A stretch of DNA of 64,000 nucleotides from an uncultured Pseudothermotoga sp. (GTDB lineage: Bacteria; Thermotogota; Thermotogae; Thermotogales; DSM-5069), in NCBI GenBank assembly GCA_937995655.1, contig CALKJI010000009.1, positions 1 to 64,000 of the forward strand, read 5' to 3'. Every line of letters starts with the position of its first letter. The stretch's first letter is position 1. The notes beneath the pieces were generated by a model. It searched no databases and was not told the DNA's origin. It saw only the letters and a list, made by a program, of their open reading frames with translations. Shown in pieces: positions 15,606 to 24,823 of this stretch. A program made the translations under genes and the position numbers.

Positions 15606-17156
15606 TCACCTCTTGAAGATCTCTTCACCACCGATCATTCTGAGTAATTCTTTTCTCTTTTCATCCTCATTTAAGGCCTTCAAGATCATCTTATCCATGA
15701 GGCGTTCTACTACAAAATGTTTGTCTGCATGGGCTGCGATCTGAGGTAGGTGCGTTACAACTATCGTTTGAAGGTTCTTAGAAACTTCTTTTAATTTCTT
15801 ACCCAGCACATTGCCAACCATACCGCCTATGCCAGCATCGACTTCATCAAATATGAGAATTTGTGAAGAAAGACTCGATGCTGAAACAAGTTCCAAAGAA
15901 AGTAAGAGTCTTGAAAGCTCTCCACCCGAGAGAATGCCCTTTATGGGCAATCGCTCTTGGTTAGGTAAAATCACTACAAATTCAATCTGATCAATTCCAT
16001 TTGCATTCAGATCTTGCATTTTCTCTATTTTTATGGAAAAACTCATGTTCATTGCCAGATCCTTCAAATGTCTTTCAACTTGGCTGTTTATAGCTTGGGC
16101 TACTTGAAGGCGCTGATCGTGAATCTTTTGCGCTAATTCAAGAGCTCGGTTTCTCAGCTGCCTTATCTGTTCCTTTGCTTGTGAGAAATCCTTGAATTTT
16201 CTGTTGACCTCATCATACTTGGATTTTATCCCCTGGAAATATTTGATTACATCTTTGATTTCAGGACCATATCTCCGTTTTAAATCGTTATAATCCCAAA
16301 TCCTTCGCTCAATCTCCTGGACATCTTCAATTTCAAGCTCCTGCAAGGTTGTTTTCGCAAATCTATGGAGTTCATCTGACTTATCTAAGACTTCCTTGAG
16401 AAGGTCGACAAATCCAGATGGGAAGAGCGAGGCCATCTTTTGACATTTTTGAAGCATATCCCAAAGTATGGCAAAGCCCTTAGGTGAGTCATTCTCAATG
16501 ATTGTCGTGATTTCTGAAAGAATCTGTGCTATCTGCTGACGTCTTAGAATCCTTTCATATCTTTCCTTGAGCAAAGTTTCTTCTTCTTCTGAAGGTTTTA
16601 CTCTGTCAAAGTACTCGATCTGTGTCTGAAGTTCATCAAGTTCTCTTTTCAGCTTTTCTACATCAATATCATTTAGGAATTTCTCGAGCTCTTTCATATG
16701 TCCATACACTTGCGAATACTGTTGAAGGACCTCTTGATCATCTAAAAAAGTATCAAGAAAGATCTGTTGGTTCTTTGGTTTCAGCAAGCCGGTCTGGGAA
16801 TTCTGCTGATGAAAATGTACAATATCTTCGAATAACGTCTCAATCATACTTTGAGTACACATTCTACCATTCAATCTGTAGATCCAGCGTTTCCCTGGGG
16901 AGAGACTGACCACAATCTCTTGATCATCTATTCCAAACTCAGATAGAGTTTTTTTGGGGAGCGATATAAGAGCCTCCAGATAACAACTTTCATTAGAAGG
17001 AAGTTCAACCTTTCTTCCCAGAACAGCTTGTAGTGCCCTCAACAATACAGACTTACCGGCACCAGTCTCTCCGGTTATCACATTCAAACCTTCAGAGAAT
17101 AAAAATTCAAATTGATCAAAATATAGCAGATTCTTGCCGGCAAAACGTATCAACAT
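15606..17156 (-). CDS. recN: DNA repair protein RecN
   Basis: 516-aa SMC-like ATPase that acts in double-strand break repair. Walker A GETGAGKS near residue 30, a long coiled-coil middle (about 150-350), the ABC signature LSGGELSRLLLSLE near 405, Walker B ILIFDEVDAGIGG near 430 and a D/H-loop TVVTHLPQIAAHAD near 465 appear in the right order. It is slightly shorter than the usual ~550 aa. The ATG 17156 start has AGGAAGTG ahead. It lies 11 nt after the helicase gene, so the two repair genes form one unit. Confidence 0.92.
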   Translation of the reverse strand: MLIRFAGKNLLYFDQFEFLFSEGLNVITGETGAGKSVLLRALQAVLGRKVELPSNESCYLEALISLPKKTLSEFGIDDQEIVVSLSPGKRWIYRLNGRMCTQSMIETLFEDIVHFHQQNSQTGLLKPKNQQIFLDTFLDDQEVLQQYSQVYGHMKELEKFLNDIDVEKLKRELDELQTQIEYFDRVKPSEEEETLLKERYERILRRQQIAQILSEITTIIENDSPKGFAILWDMLQKCQKMASLFPSGFVDLLKEVLDKSDELHRFAKTTLQELEIEDVQEIERRIWDYNDLKRRYGPEIKDVIKYFQGIKSKYDEVNRKFKDFSQAKEQIRQLRNRALELAQKIHDQRLQVAQAINSQVERHLKDLAMNMSFSIKIEKMQDLNANGIDQIEFVVILPNQERLPIKGILSGGELSRLLLSLELVSASSLSSQILIFDEVDAGIGGMVGNVLGKKLKEVSKNLQTIVVTHLPQIAAHADKHFVVERLMDKMILKALNEDEKRKELLRMIGGEEIFKR

Positions 17157-17167
17157 ACGAACACTTC

Positions 17168-19054
17168 CTAAAAAGAGAGATCTAAATACTCCACCAAGCG
17201 TGGTGGTATTTTTTTCACAAAATCTGTACCACTCGTCCAGTACATATAAGGTGCTGATGAAAACTTCTGTTTTAGAATATACAACAATTTCTTTGAACGG
17301 GTAACTGCCACATAAAAGATCCTCTCCTCTTCGTCTAAATTGCCATCGATCAATGCATAATAGCTTGGGAAATCACCTGGATTCACACTGAGAACAAAGA
17401 CAGCATCCCACTCAAGACCCTTAGCTTGGTGTACCGTTGTCAAGATTATTTTGTTTTTTGAATGCAGGTCGTTTTCTTCGGCTTCGTTTAGAGTCAGATC
17501 GGATAGGAAGCGTTCTAAGGATCTGTATCTTTGTGCGACCTGAATCAATCTTTCGATATCCATCTTTCTGTCACGAGAGTCGGGATAATTGTCTTCAAGG
17601 TACTGAGAATAGAATTTTTCGTAGATCGTATCTATCTTATCGCTTACCGTTTCCCTCTCAGAGACTCTTGATAGAAGTTCGGCCAACTCACTCAGTTGAG
17701 CTTTCTTGTTGGAATACTCTTTGATGATCTCCACTATGGATTTGGTGTTCGATGCCTGCGAAGCATACTCAGCAAGATTTGCGGCTGTCTTAGCTCCGAC
17801 ACCGGGGAAAAGCCTTGCAACCCTGCCCCAAGATATCTTGTCCCGAGTGTTCTGAAGGACCTTCAAAAAAGCCAGAACATCTTTTACATGAGCCGTTTCG
17901 GTGAAACGAATGCCGGAGAGTATCTTGAAATCGATTTGGGATTTTGAAAGCTCGATCTGAAGATCTAGTGAATGGGAATGACTTCTATAAAGCACAGCAA
18001 TCCCACCTGGTTCGAAACCCTGTTCAATCAGTTTGAGTATTTCGCGGGTAACGAAACGAGCTTCCTCCTCTTTGTCGTTTGTCTCAACGACGATGGGTTT
18101 TCTTCCCCCAGGTCTCACAGCTCTCAAAGTCTTGGGGACAGATCTTTTGGGAATCACATGATTTACCAGACTTACAATGCTTTCATCGCTTCGGTAGTTC
18201 CTTTGAATTTTGAAGAGTTTGGTGTTTGGAATGTTCATGAAGTCTCTGACGTTTTCATATCTTGCCCCTCGAAAGGAATAGATGCTCTGTGAATCGTCAG
18301 CTACGACTACCACATTACCATGAATTGTTGAAAGTAACTCTATAAGATTAAGCTGAAGAATGTTTGTATCTTGAAATTCATCGACTAAGATCCATTTGTA
18401 CTTTGAAGCCTCCCTTGTTCGCACAGAACTGTCTTGCTGCAAAATATGAACAGCAAAGATCAAAAGATCATCGTAATCGACACAATTTTGATTTCTTTTC
18501 TCAATGACGTATTCTGTGTATATCTTTTCAATTACATCTTCGTATTCGTCAAATTTTGGATTGAGTTTTAGAATCGCTTCGCGGAGTGAGGTCATAGTGT
18601 TGGCACAGTATGAAAAGATCTTCTGAAGGACATTGTGAGTAGGAAAGTGCTTCATTTCTCCTTCTCTCTCTAAAACGATCGTTCTAACATGCCTGATGAG
18701 ATTTTTAGAGTCTTCTTCATCCAATATTGAAAAGTTGTGAGACAAACCGACTTTTGATGCATATTTTCTCAGTATCAAGTTGCAAATATGGTGAAAGGTA
18801 CCAGCCGTAATTTCTTCAAGATCCATACCTGTGAGAGTTCTTGCACGCTCTATCATCTCATTCGCCGCAGCCCTTGTGAAAGTGACCAGCAAGATTTCCG
18901 AGGGTTTGATACCAGATTTCAACAAATGAAGAAGTTTATAAGTAATAACCCTTGTTTTCCCAGAACCTGGACCAGCTATGACTATCGACCTACCAGATGA
19001 ACACAAAACGGCTTGTTTTTGCTCTTGGTCGAGTTCAGCAAGATAATCAGTCAA
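17168..19054 (-). CDS. UvrD/PcrA-family superfamily 1 DNA helicase
   Basis: About 628 aa. The 3'-5' helicase motifs are in order: Q-motif LDQEQKQAV, Walker A AGPGSGKTRVI, motif II VDEFQDTN, motif III ADDSQSIYSFRGA, motif IV QRNYRS, motif V TVHQAKGLEWDAVFV and motif VI VAVTRSKKLL. It should unwind DNA in repair or replication restart. It is shorter than E. coli UvrD (720 aa) and lacks an obvious C-terminal extension. TTG 19054 is preferred because GAGGTG sits 6 nt before it (GTG 19063 overlaps the SD). Confidence 0.9.
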   Translation of the reverse strand: MTDYLAELDQEQKQAVLCSSGRSIVIAGPGSGKTRVITYKLLHLLKSGIKPSEILLVTFTRAAANEMIERARTLTGMDLEEITAGTFHHICNLILRKYASKVGLSHNFSILDEEDSKNLIRHVRTIVLEREGEMKHFPTHNVLQKIFSYCANTMTSLREAILKLNPKFDEYEDVIEKIYTEYVIEKRNQNCVDYDDLLIFAVHILQQDSSVRTREASKYKWILVDEFQDTNILQLNLIELLSTIHGNVVVVADDSQSIYSFRGARYENVRDFMNIPNTKLFKIQRNYRSDESIVSLVNHVIPKRSVPKTLRAVRPGGRKPIVVETNDKEEEARFVTREILKLIEQGFEPGGIAVLYRSHSHSLDLQIELSKSQIDFKILSGIRFTETAHVKDVLAFLKVLQNTRDKISWGRVARLFPGVGAKTAANLAEYASQASNTKSIVEIIKEYSNKKAQLSELAELLSRVSERETVSDKIDTIYEKFYSQYLEDNYPDSRDRKMDIERLIQVAQRYRSLERFLSDLTLNEAEENDLHSKNKIILTTVHQAKGLEWDAVFVLSVNPGDFPSYYALIDGNLDEEERIFYVAVTRSKKLLYILKQKFSSAPYMYWTSGTDFVKKIPPRLVEYLDLSF

Positions 19055-19081
19055 CAAACACACCTCGCTCGGATTTTAGCA

Positions 19082-22000
19082 TTAAAAGACATTCATATCA
19101 AAGACACCGGAAACTGGATCGACTGTGAAGGTCTTTTTTGGAAATTCTTTTATGTAGAACTTAAAGGATAGTCTCTGCACAGAAAATGTTGGGTCCACAG
19201 CGAACTGACCTTCGAAGATCAAACCCCAACAATGAAGGTCTTTTTCCAATGTGAACTTCAGATCACTTATGGTGAAGGTCTTGGTGTTCATATCGATGTT
19301 AAAACCAATAGATGGATCAAATCCTGACAAATTGTATGAAAAACGGAGCCTGGATGACCCCTTTACGTAATAACCTGAGAATTCATGTTTTGACTTATCA
19401 ACATAAAAGGTACCCTTCCCTTCAATGGACAATAAATCAAATGGCTGAGCACTCAGTTTGTAGATAAGTCTCACATCTGGATTAGTCATGAAGAAAAAAT
19501 CTTTACCTTTGATTGTAACTGTATTGGTGATTATATCAATGGGTATATCCCTGTTATAAAAGTAAGTAAATTCAGTCACATGCCTGAGGGTACTGTAAGA
19601 GAGATCGATGTTGAAGTTGGTTTTATAAAACTGTTTCCTTTCTATCTGATAAACAGTGTTTGTATAAAGGGCTAAGCCTACTTGCCATGCCTTGAAGGCA
19701 GTACTGGTTTTGAGAATGAGATCATCCCATTTTGATCCAAGTAAATCATAAGCAGTAGAAACTTCAAAGAGCGTTGTAGGTATGTTCAGTTTCCCAAGGA
19801 AAGTGATCTTTGAAAGTTCAGAATTGTTACTGAATCCTGAATATACATTGTTTGAGACAACACCGATTCTCGAATAACCGCTGGAGAGGCTAAGAAAATC
19901 AAAGGGTTTGACGGTCAACTTTGTGTCAAAGACTTGAGCAAACCTGTACCCTAACTGATCGGTACCAACAGCCGACCAAAGGCCTGATAAGAGTGAGTTA
20001 TCAACTGTCCATTCGAACAAACCAAACTTCCACCTAACCGTTTTAAAGGGAAGCTTAGAATCTAACAGAAGATAAGTTCTTTTCGTTGGTTCAAAGTCAA
20101 TCAAGTCATAATAACCAGAAATGTCTAGTTGAAAGTTCTTAAAGACTGGTGGCATCTTTACAGATAATGTACTGCTCAATCTTCCGTTCATATCGATTTC
20201 CTCAAGGTGATCGAAAAGCGACCCCTGATTGTATTGAACTGTGGAACGATGATAGAGAGAGTTTATCGTTAAAGTGAACAAATCAGACGGTAAAGAGATT
20301 TTTTTCAGATATACGTATGGTAGAACCCAGGTTACGCCGCTTGAACTATGTTGTCTGGAAAATTGTATTGACAACTCTTTAATCGGAAAGAGCTGATATT
20401 CAAAATAGTTCATGCCGTTCTTAAAAAACGCTCTCAGCTTTGTAGATATAGGTTCTTTCATGAACAGAGAATTGTCAAATTCATAAACAAAGTCTTGTTC
20501 TTGAGGCGGTTGACGAACGTAATAACTGGACTTGAGCTTAAAAACAGACCATTCTTTTGTTATATCAAGCTGAGCATATCTGCCAGGCTTACTGCCTGAT
20601 TCTTGCCAACCTATTTTGGCACCGATCGTCCCATCTTTGAAGCTGATGTTATAGGAACTTTCGAAAGAAAAACCATCGGATTTTGAGTATCCTGCCTTGA
20701 CCGCGAATGGTTGCGGCCCTTCTCTGAGTGATACAAAATAGACCGGAAAGTACACCGTGGGAATGTCCAAGATGAACATTACCGTATCGTAGGCCGCCAT
20801 ATAATCGTTTTCCTTTATTTCGACTTTCAGAGCTTGTAGTCTATAGTGTGGTTTGTCAAATTCACAAGTTGTGAGGTAACCCATCTGAATTAAAGACTCG
20901 TCACCCTGACTCATCAGAGTTTTGCCTGAGAAGTACAGTGTGTGCTTTTTCTTTTCTTGATCGGTATAGATTGTCTTTCCTCTTATCTCTGCCATCACGG
21001 CATGTCCATCAGAAAAGGTGTATGTGAATTGTTGAGATCTTATTAAAGTGTCCTTCTTTGTGAAAGAAACAGATTCTTCTGCAATGATCCGTTGGGCATC
21101 ACCAGAATCGTTCAAAAGAACTGTCAGTTTTTGGCATTCTACCTTTGAATCTTGAAAGTAAGCCTTCACATCACCCAAAAAGACCACAGAAGTTGCATCA
21201 TAAGTCACTGAGCTCGCACTGACAGTTAATACTTGGATTCCCATAGTGCTTGTGACAACCAATAACAACAGAATCACAAAGAATTTGGAAAATTTTTCTC
21301 TCAATCTGTAGCTAACAGGTGTGTCTAAAAGTAGGAACAAAAAAGTCCCTGTAATTCCAAAGAATATGTTTGGTAACCACGCAGAAAGTATAGGGTTAAT
21401 GAATCTCTCCTTGCCCATTGCACCAAGCCATGCACCTGAGCCTTGGTAAAGAACTATTATCATAAAGGTCAGAATAACTCCCCAGGACTTGCTTTTCAGA
21501 TTAAACATGAGAGACAAGGGTATACCAACTAGAACTATTATAAAAGGTCCCAAAGAGACAGAATAACGACTATGCAATTCCACGATCCAAGGTGAAGGAT
21601 CTATTCCAAGTTTTGCAAAAGTGACAATTCTGTCCCTCAATTCTTCACTCCTCATGTCTTTCGGTGTCTTACCCACACGCATGATGGATTCCAAATCCTG
21701 TTTCAAATCAAGTTCCACTTTGTTGAATTTCACATCAAATCTGAGCATTCCTTCTTTATCAACCCTGTAAAGTCTGCCGTCGTACAGATACCATTTTTCA
21801 TTATCCTTTTGAACTTTCTTGGCTGTGATAATTTCTTCTTCGTTGGGCTCATTTTTAAAAAGAACAACATTTTCCAAAATGGCGTTTTGACGATCATACT
21901 TTTTGACATAAAAATACTGGCTTTCATCAACTTTAGTTAGAACATTTTCACTTATGAACACTTCTGGTCTTCGGTAAACATATTTTGAAAGCGCTTCATT

Positions 22001-22387
22001 CGCTCTCTGGTTATAAACCGGTACCACGCGATCGCTCAACCAATAGGTTAGAAAACTGAGAAAGATCGATAAAATGAGAAAAGGGACTATGAGAACCTTC
22101 AGGGATATTCCATGGACTTGAAGTGCCATCAGTTCATGATCCGTTGAAAGTTGTGATAGAACCCAAAATATGGCAAGTAAAACTCCAACTGGTATTCCCA
22201 GTGCAACAAAATAAGGAAGGTAATAGTATAAAACTCTGAGCAAAACAAGCAAACCAACCCTGTGCCTGACTATCAGATCAGATAATTGGTAAAGAACTTC
22301 CACACTGACGAAGATCACAAAACCGGCCAAACCTATCAATATGGGACCCACTGAGAGCTTACAGATATACTTAGTCAGTATTCCCAA
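19082..22387 (-). CDS. LptF/LptG permease fused to an LptD-like outer-membrane domain
   Basis: A single open frame of ~1100 aa. Residues 1-360 are an LptF/LptG (YjgP/YjgQ) permease: three N-terminal membrane helices, a periplasmic beta domain (about 125-260) and three more helices, the usual full family length. At about residue 362 a second signal-peptide-like stretch (LREKFSKFFVILLLLVV ... VSAS) begins. It leads into an LptA/OstA-like jellyroll (about 385-480), the LptD hallmark TTCEFDKPHYRLQA...PTVYFPVYF near 505-550, and ~500 residues of amphipathic strands typical of an LptD barrel. Start TTG 22387 has a GAAGGTG SD; GTG 22402 is possible. An internal TTG at 21304 would give a separate LptD-like protein but lacks an SD. 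The transported molecule is unknown, since Thermotogota are not known to make classical LPS. Confidence 0.85.
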   Translation of the reverse strand: MGILTKYICKLSVGPILIGLAGFVIFVSVEVLYQLSDLIVRHRVGLLVLLRVLYYYLPYFVALGIPVGVLLAIFWVLSQLSTDHELMALQVHGISLKVLIVPFLILSIFLSFLTYWLSDRVVPVYNQRANEALSKYVYRRPEVFISENVLTKVDESQYFYVKKYDRQNAILENVVLFKNEPNEEEIITAKKVQKDNEKWYLYDGRLYRVDKEGMLRFDVKFNKVELDLKQDLESIMRVGKTPKDMRSEELRDRIVTFAKLGIDPSPWIVELHSRYSVSLGPFIIVLVGIPLSLMFNLKSKSWGVILTFMIIVLYQGSGAWLGAMGKERFINPILSAWLPNIFFGITGTFLFLLLDTPVSYRLREKFSKFFVILLLLVVTSTMGIQVLTVSASSVTYDATSVVFLGDVKAYFQDSKVECQKLTVLLNDSGDAQRIIAEESVSFTKKDTLIRSQQFTYTFSDGHAVMAEIRGKTIYTDQEKKKHTLYFSGKTLMSQGDESLIQMGYLTTCEFDKPHYRLQALKVEIKENDYMAAYDTVMFILDIPTVYFPVYFVSLREGPQPFAVKAGYSKSDGFSFESSYNISFKDGTIGAKIGWQESGSKPGRYAQLDITKEWSVFKLKSSYYVRQPPQEQDFVYEFDNSLFMKEPISTKLRAFFKNGMNYFEYQLFPIKELSIQFSRQHSSSGVTWVLPYVYLKKISLPSDLFTLTINSLYHRSTVQYNQGSLFDHLEEIDMNGRLSSTLSVKMPPVFKNFQLDISGYYDLIDFEPTKRTYLLLDSKLPFKTVRWKFGLFEWTVDNSLLSGLWSAVGTDQLGYRFAQVFDTKLTVKPFDFLSLSSGYSRIGVVSNNVYSGFSNNSELSKITFLGKLNIPTTLFEVSTAYDLLGSKWDDLILKTSTAFKAWQVGLALYTNTVYQIERKQFYKTNFNIDLSYSTLRHVTEFTYFYNRDIPIDIITNTVTIKGKDFFFMTNPDVRLIYKLSAQPFDLLSIEGKGTFYVDKSKHEFSGYYVKGSSRLRFSYNLSGFDPSIGFNIDMNTKTFTISDLKFTLEKDLHCWGLIFEGQFAVDPTFSVQRLSFKFYIKEFPKKTFTVDPVSGVFDMNVF

Positions 22388-23078
22388 ACAAAACACCTTC
22401 ACTTTGCTTGAAGAGTTTCATCTCATCTCTGAAGCATTTATAAGAATCGGATGTTACTATGTATAGAACCGTCTCAACTATATTCGTCGAAAGGTCTGCA
22501 ATTTCTTCTACCCTTTGAGCAATCTCAATCAGCAGAGAATTTCGATCAATGGATTCTTGATTTCCCCTCATGGAATTGAGTAGTTCAATCCTTAACTCCA
22601 AATAAAGTTCATCAACTTCAGCATCTTTTGAGCAAATTTCGAAGGCACCTTCTGTTTGAAGATCTGCAAGCAATCTTAGGCTCTCTTTCAGCATATCCAA
22701 AGCAGATTTTCCGAGTTTGAGAATTCCTGAGATAAAAGCAGTTTGTTGCTCTTTCAACACAGTTATGGTTATCTGCGAAATCCTTCTTGCGTTGTCACCG
22801 ATTCTCTCAAAGATGTTTGCAAGCTGCATGCTGCTCACAATGAAACGAAGTTGAAGACCAGATAGACAGTGAATTCCTAACACTGCGGCCGCTTCTTCTC
22901 TGAGTTCTATCTCCATCTGATCCAAGACATTATCATCCTCTATAACCTGCTTTGCCAGTTTTGTATCTTTGCTCTCTAACGCTTCAAGTGAATTCAGAAA
23001 CATCTTTTGTGTATACCATCCCATTTTCATCAAGGATTTTTTGAAGATTTCCACCTTTTCATCGATTATCCATTTCAT
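22371..23078 (-). CDS. phoU: PhoU-family phosphate regulator
   Basis: About 235 aa, all-helical, with two repeated PhoU three-helix bundles carrying the metal-binding motifs ERIGDNARRI (near residue 90) and EEIADLSTNIVE (near 190). PhoU proteins bind metal clusters and dampen phosphate uptake and signalling. No pst transporter or phoR lies in the window, so this copy sits outside the usual context. Start ATG 23078 has GAGGTG upstream. Its 3' end overlaps the LptF/G-LptD gene. Confidence 0.85.
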   Translation of the reverse strand: MKWIIDEKVEIFKKSLMKMGWYTQKMFLNSLEALESKDTKLAKQVIEDDNVLDQMEIELREEAAAVLGIHCLSGLQLRFIVSSMQLANIFERIGDNARRISQITITVLKEQQTAFISGILKLGKSALDMLKESLRLLADLQTEGAFEICSKDAEVDELYLELRIELLNSMRGNQESIDRNSLLIEIAQRVEEIADLSTNIVETVLYIVTSDSYKCFRDEMKLFKQSEGVLFGNTD

Positions 23079-23853
23079 TCTGAACACCTCTTCCATAACC
23101 TACCTTTTCCTTAAGTACTGTGAAAAAGTCGTAATAATTTGGTCTCAGAAGTGTGAAATGCCTCTCAGATTTTGCGATCTCAATTTGCACAGCCCTGCCC
23201 ACAGGAACACCGTCAACTAAGATTTCACATTCTTTCGAGGCACTTACAGCTACTTTGTTTTGACTGGGTACGATTATGCTCCTGTTTTGCAAGTAATACG
23301 GTGCAATGGGAAGAATCTGAAGAACATCACTGCTGGGAATTACAATTGCTCCACCGAGAGACAAATTGTACGCTGTGGAACCCGTTGGAGTCGAAACCAA
23401 GATTCCATCAGCAAAGAAAGAGAGATTTGAACAACTGTCGAAGACCACATTGAATTCACTCATTTGACGTGAAGGCGTGTGAAATACAATATCATTCACT
23501 GCATGAAAATATTCATCATGCGTGCGAATCTTCACCATCCACCTTTTCTCCAAGATCAATTTATCATCATGTAAATCATTCAAGAACCGTTGGACTTCTT
23601 CAAGCTTGTAGTATGACAAAAAACCGACTCTTCCCGCCTTGAAACCAATGAGCGGAACGTCTAGCAATTTTGCAGCTTTAAGAACTGTCCCATCTCCGCC
23701 AACTACGATGGCAAAATCACACCTTTTATCTATTCTTTCGTTCTTGGCTTCACACATTTGTGTGATTTGAAGATGTGTACCTACTTGCTTGGCTAAATCT
23801 TGTGCTTCCTTTGCTTTATCACTCCTGAAAACTATTGCCGCTTTTCTGTTCAA
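23059..23853 (-). CDS. nadK: NAD kinase
   Basis: 264 aa. Makes NADP from NAD with ATP or polyphosphate. Motif VVGGDGTVLKAAK (near residue 50), VNDIVFHT (NE/D region, near 118), DGILVSTPTGSTAYNLSLGG (near 150) and the beta-sandwich C-terminal domain are all present. Start TTG 23853 overlaps the yggT stop (TTGA). The 3' end overlaps the phoU start by about 20 nt, as expected for a coupled operon. Confidence 0.92.
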   Translation of the reverse strand: MNRKAAIVFRSDKAKEAQDLAKQVGTHLQITQMCEAKNERIDKRCDFAIVVGGDGTVLKAAKLLDVPLIGFKAGRVGFLSYYKLEEVQRFLNDLHDDKLILEKRWMVKIRTHDEYFHAVNDIVFHTPSRQMSEFNVVFDSCSNLSFFADGILVSTPTGSTAYNLSLGGAIVIPSSDVLQILPIAPYYLQNRSIIVPSQNKVAVSASKECEILVDGVPVGRAVQIEIAKSERHFTLLRPNYYDFFTVLKEKVGYGRGVQNEMDNR

Positions 23854-24146
23854 CGAATCATCACCGCCAAGTCGATTAGAGTTCTCACCAAAAAGATATC
23901 AAGAAAGGTCAAAATCAATATGGCTATCATGGGTGTTATGTCTATTGGACCTATTGGGGGTATGAATTTTCTGAGTGGCCTGAGCACAATTAGAGAGACA
24001 CCGTCCACAAACTGTCTGAATGGAAAGTAATGATAAGGTGTCACCCAGCTCAAGAGAGCTGAGATAATAATGCATGTCAGCTCAAAGTATATAAAGATTT
24101 GTAGTACCTTTGCAATGGCTAAAAGAAGATTTGAAAGGACAAACAC
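23850..24146 (-). CDS. YggT-family membrane protein
   Basis: About 98 aa, with an N-terminal hydrophobic helix, the conserved YggT core (ISALLSWVTPYH ... VLRPLRKFIPPIGPIDITPMIA) and a second C-terminal helix pair. The family (PF02325) is often next to yggS and is linked to osmotic or cell-division functions without a firm biochemical role. Start GTG 24146 has GGAGAG 8 nt upstream; GTG 24155 overlaps the yggS stop but leaves no room for an SD. Confidence 0.82.
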   Translation of the reverse strand: MFVLSNLLLAIAKVLQIFIYFELTCIIISALLSWVTPYHYFPFRQFVDGVSLIVLRPLRKFIPPIGPIDITPMIAILILTFLDIFLVRTLIDLAVMIR

Positions 24147-24151
24147 GCCAT

Positions 24152-24823
24152 TCACTCTCCTTTGAAGATCGCCCTACCTATTCTAACCATCGTCGCACCC
24201 TCTTCAACGGCAACTTCGAAATCGTTTGTCATGCCCATAGACAAATGATAAAGTTCTGGATAGACCTTTCGATGAAAATCTCTCAATTTTCTCAATTCTC
24301 TAAAGATCAACCTGATTTGCTCGAAGTCTTTTGTAAAGGGAGCCATCGTCATGAGCCCTACTATTTTGATATTTTTTAGAGAGGAACCGAATTTAAGTAT
24401 CTCCTCCAACTGCGACTGATCTATACCTGATTTTGTTTCTTCGTGAGAAATGTTGATTTCGATCAGAACCTTTTGTGCTTTTTTGTGCTCAGAAGCAATT
24501 TTGTCTACTATGATGAGCTCTTCTTTTCTACAAACTGAGTGAATGTATTCGCAAATCGGCACTATATACTTGATTTTATTGGTTTGTATCCTTCCTATGA
24601 AATGCCAGTGTACGTCCTTGATCACCTTAGATTTTTGTAAAAGTTGTTGGGCATAGTTTTCTGCCAAATCTTGCACGCCAAGCTTGACGACTTTTTCTAT
24701 TGCTTCTGCATCGGCTTCTTTTGTAACCACAATTAATTTCACAGAACCGGGATCTCTTTTAGCCCGTTTTGCAGCACTCTCAATCTTGAGTTTTACATTC
24801 TTCAGATTCTGCGTGAGATCCAT
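24152..24823 (-). CDS. yggS: YggS/PLPBP-family pyridoxal-phosphate homeostasis protein
   Basis: About 223 aa, a single-domain TIM barrel of the alanine-racemase fold. PLP lysine in KLIVVTKEAD (near residue 29), HFIGRIQTNK near 74, and the phosphate-binding end GMTNDFEVAVEEGATMVRIG near 200 are present. It buffers PLP and affects amino-acid pools; it is not a racemase. Start ATG 24823 has a GGAGG SD and lies inside the 3' end of ruvB (44-nt overlap). Adjacent yggT is the classical partner. Confidence 0.9.
   Translation of the reverse strand: MDLTQNLKNVKLKIESAAKRAKRDPGSVKLIVVTKEADAEAIEKVVKLGVQDLAENYAQQLLQKSKVIKDVHWHFIGRIQTNKIKYIVPICEYIHSVCRKEELIIVDKIASEHKKAQKVLIEINISHEETKSGIDQSQLEEILKFGSSLKNIKIVGLMTMAPFTKDFEQIRLIFRELRKLRDFHRKVYPELYHLSMGMTNDFEVAVEEGATMVRIGRAIFKGE

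Noticed and set aside
21290-21310. LptF/G and LptD-like parts as two separate genes with an internal TTG start at 21304
   Set aside because: The frame is continuous and no SD precedes the internal TTG; kept as an alternative only.
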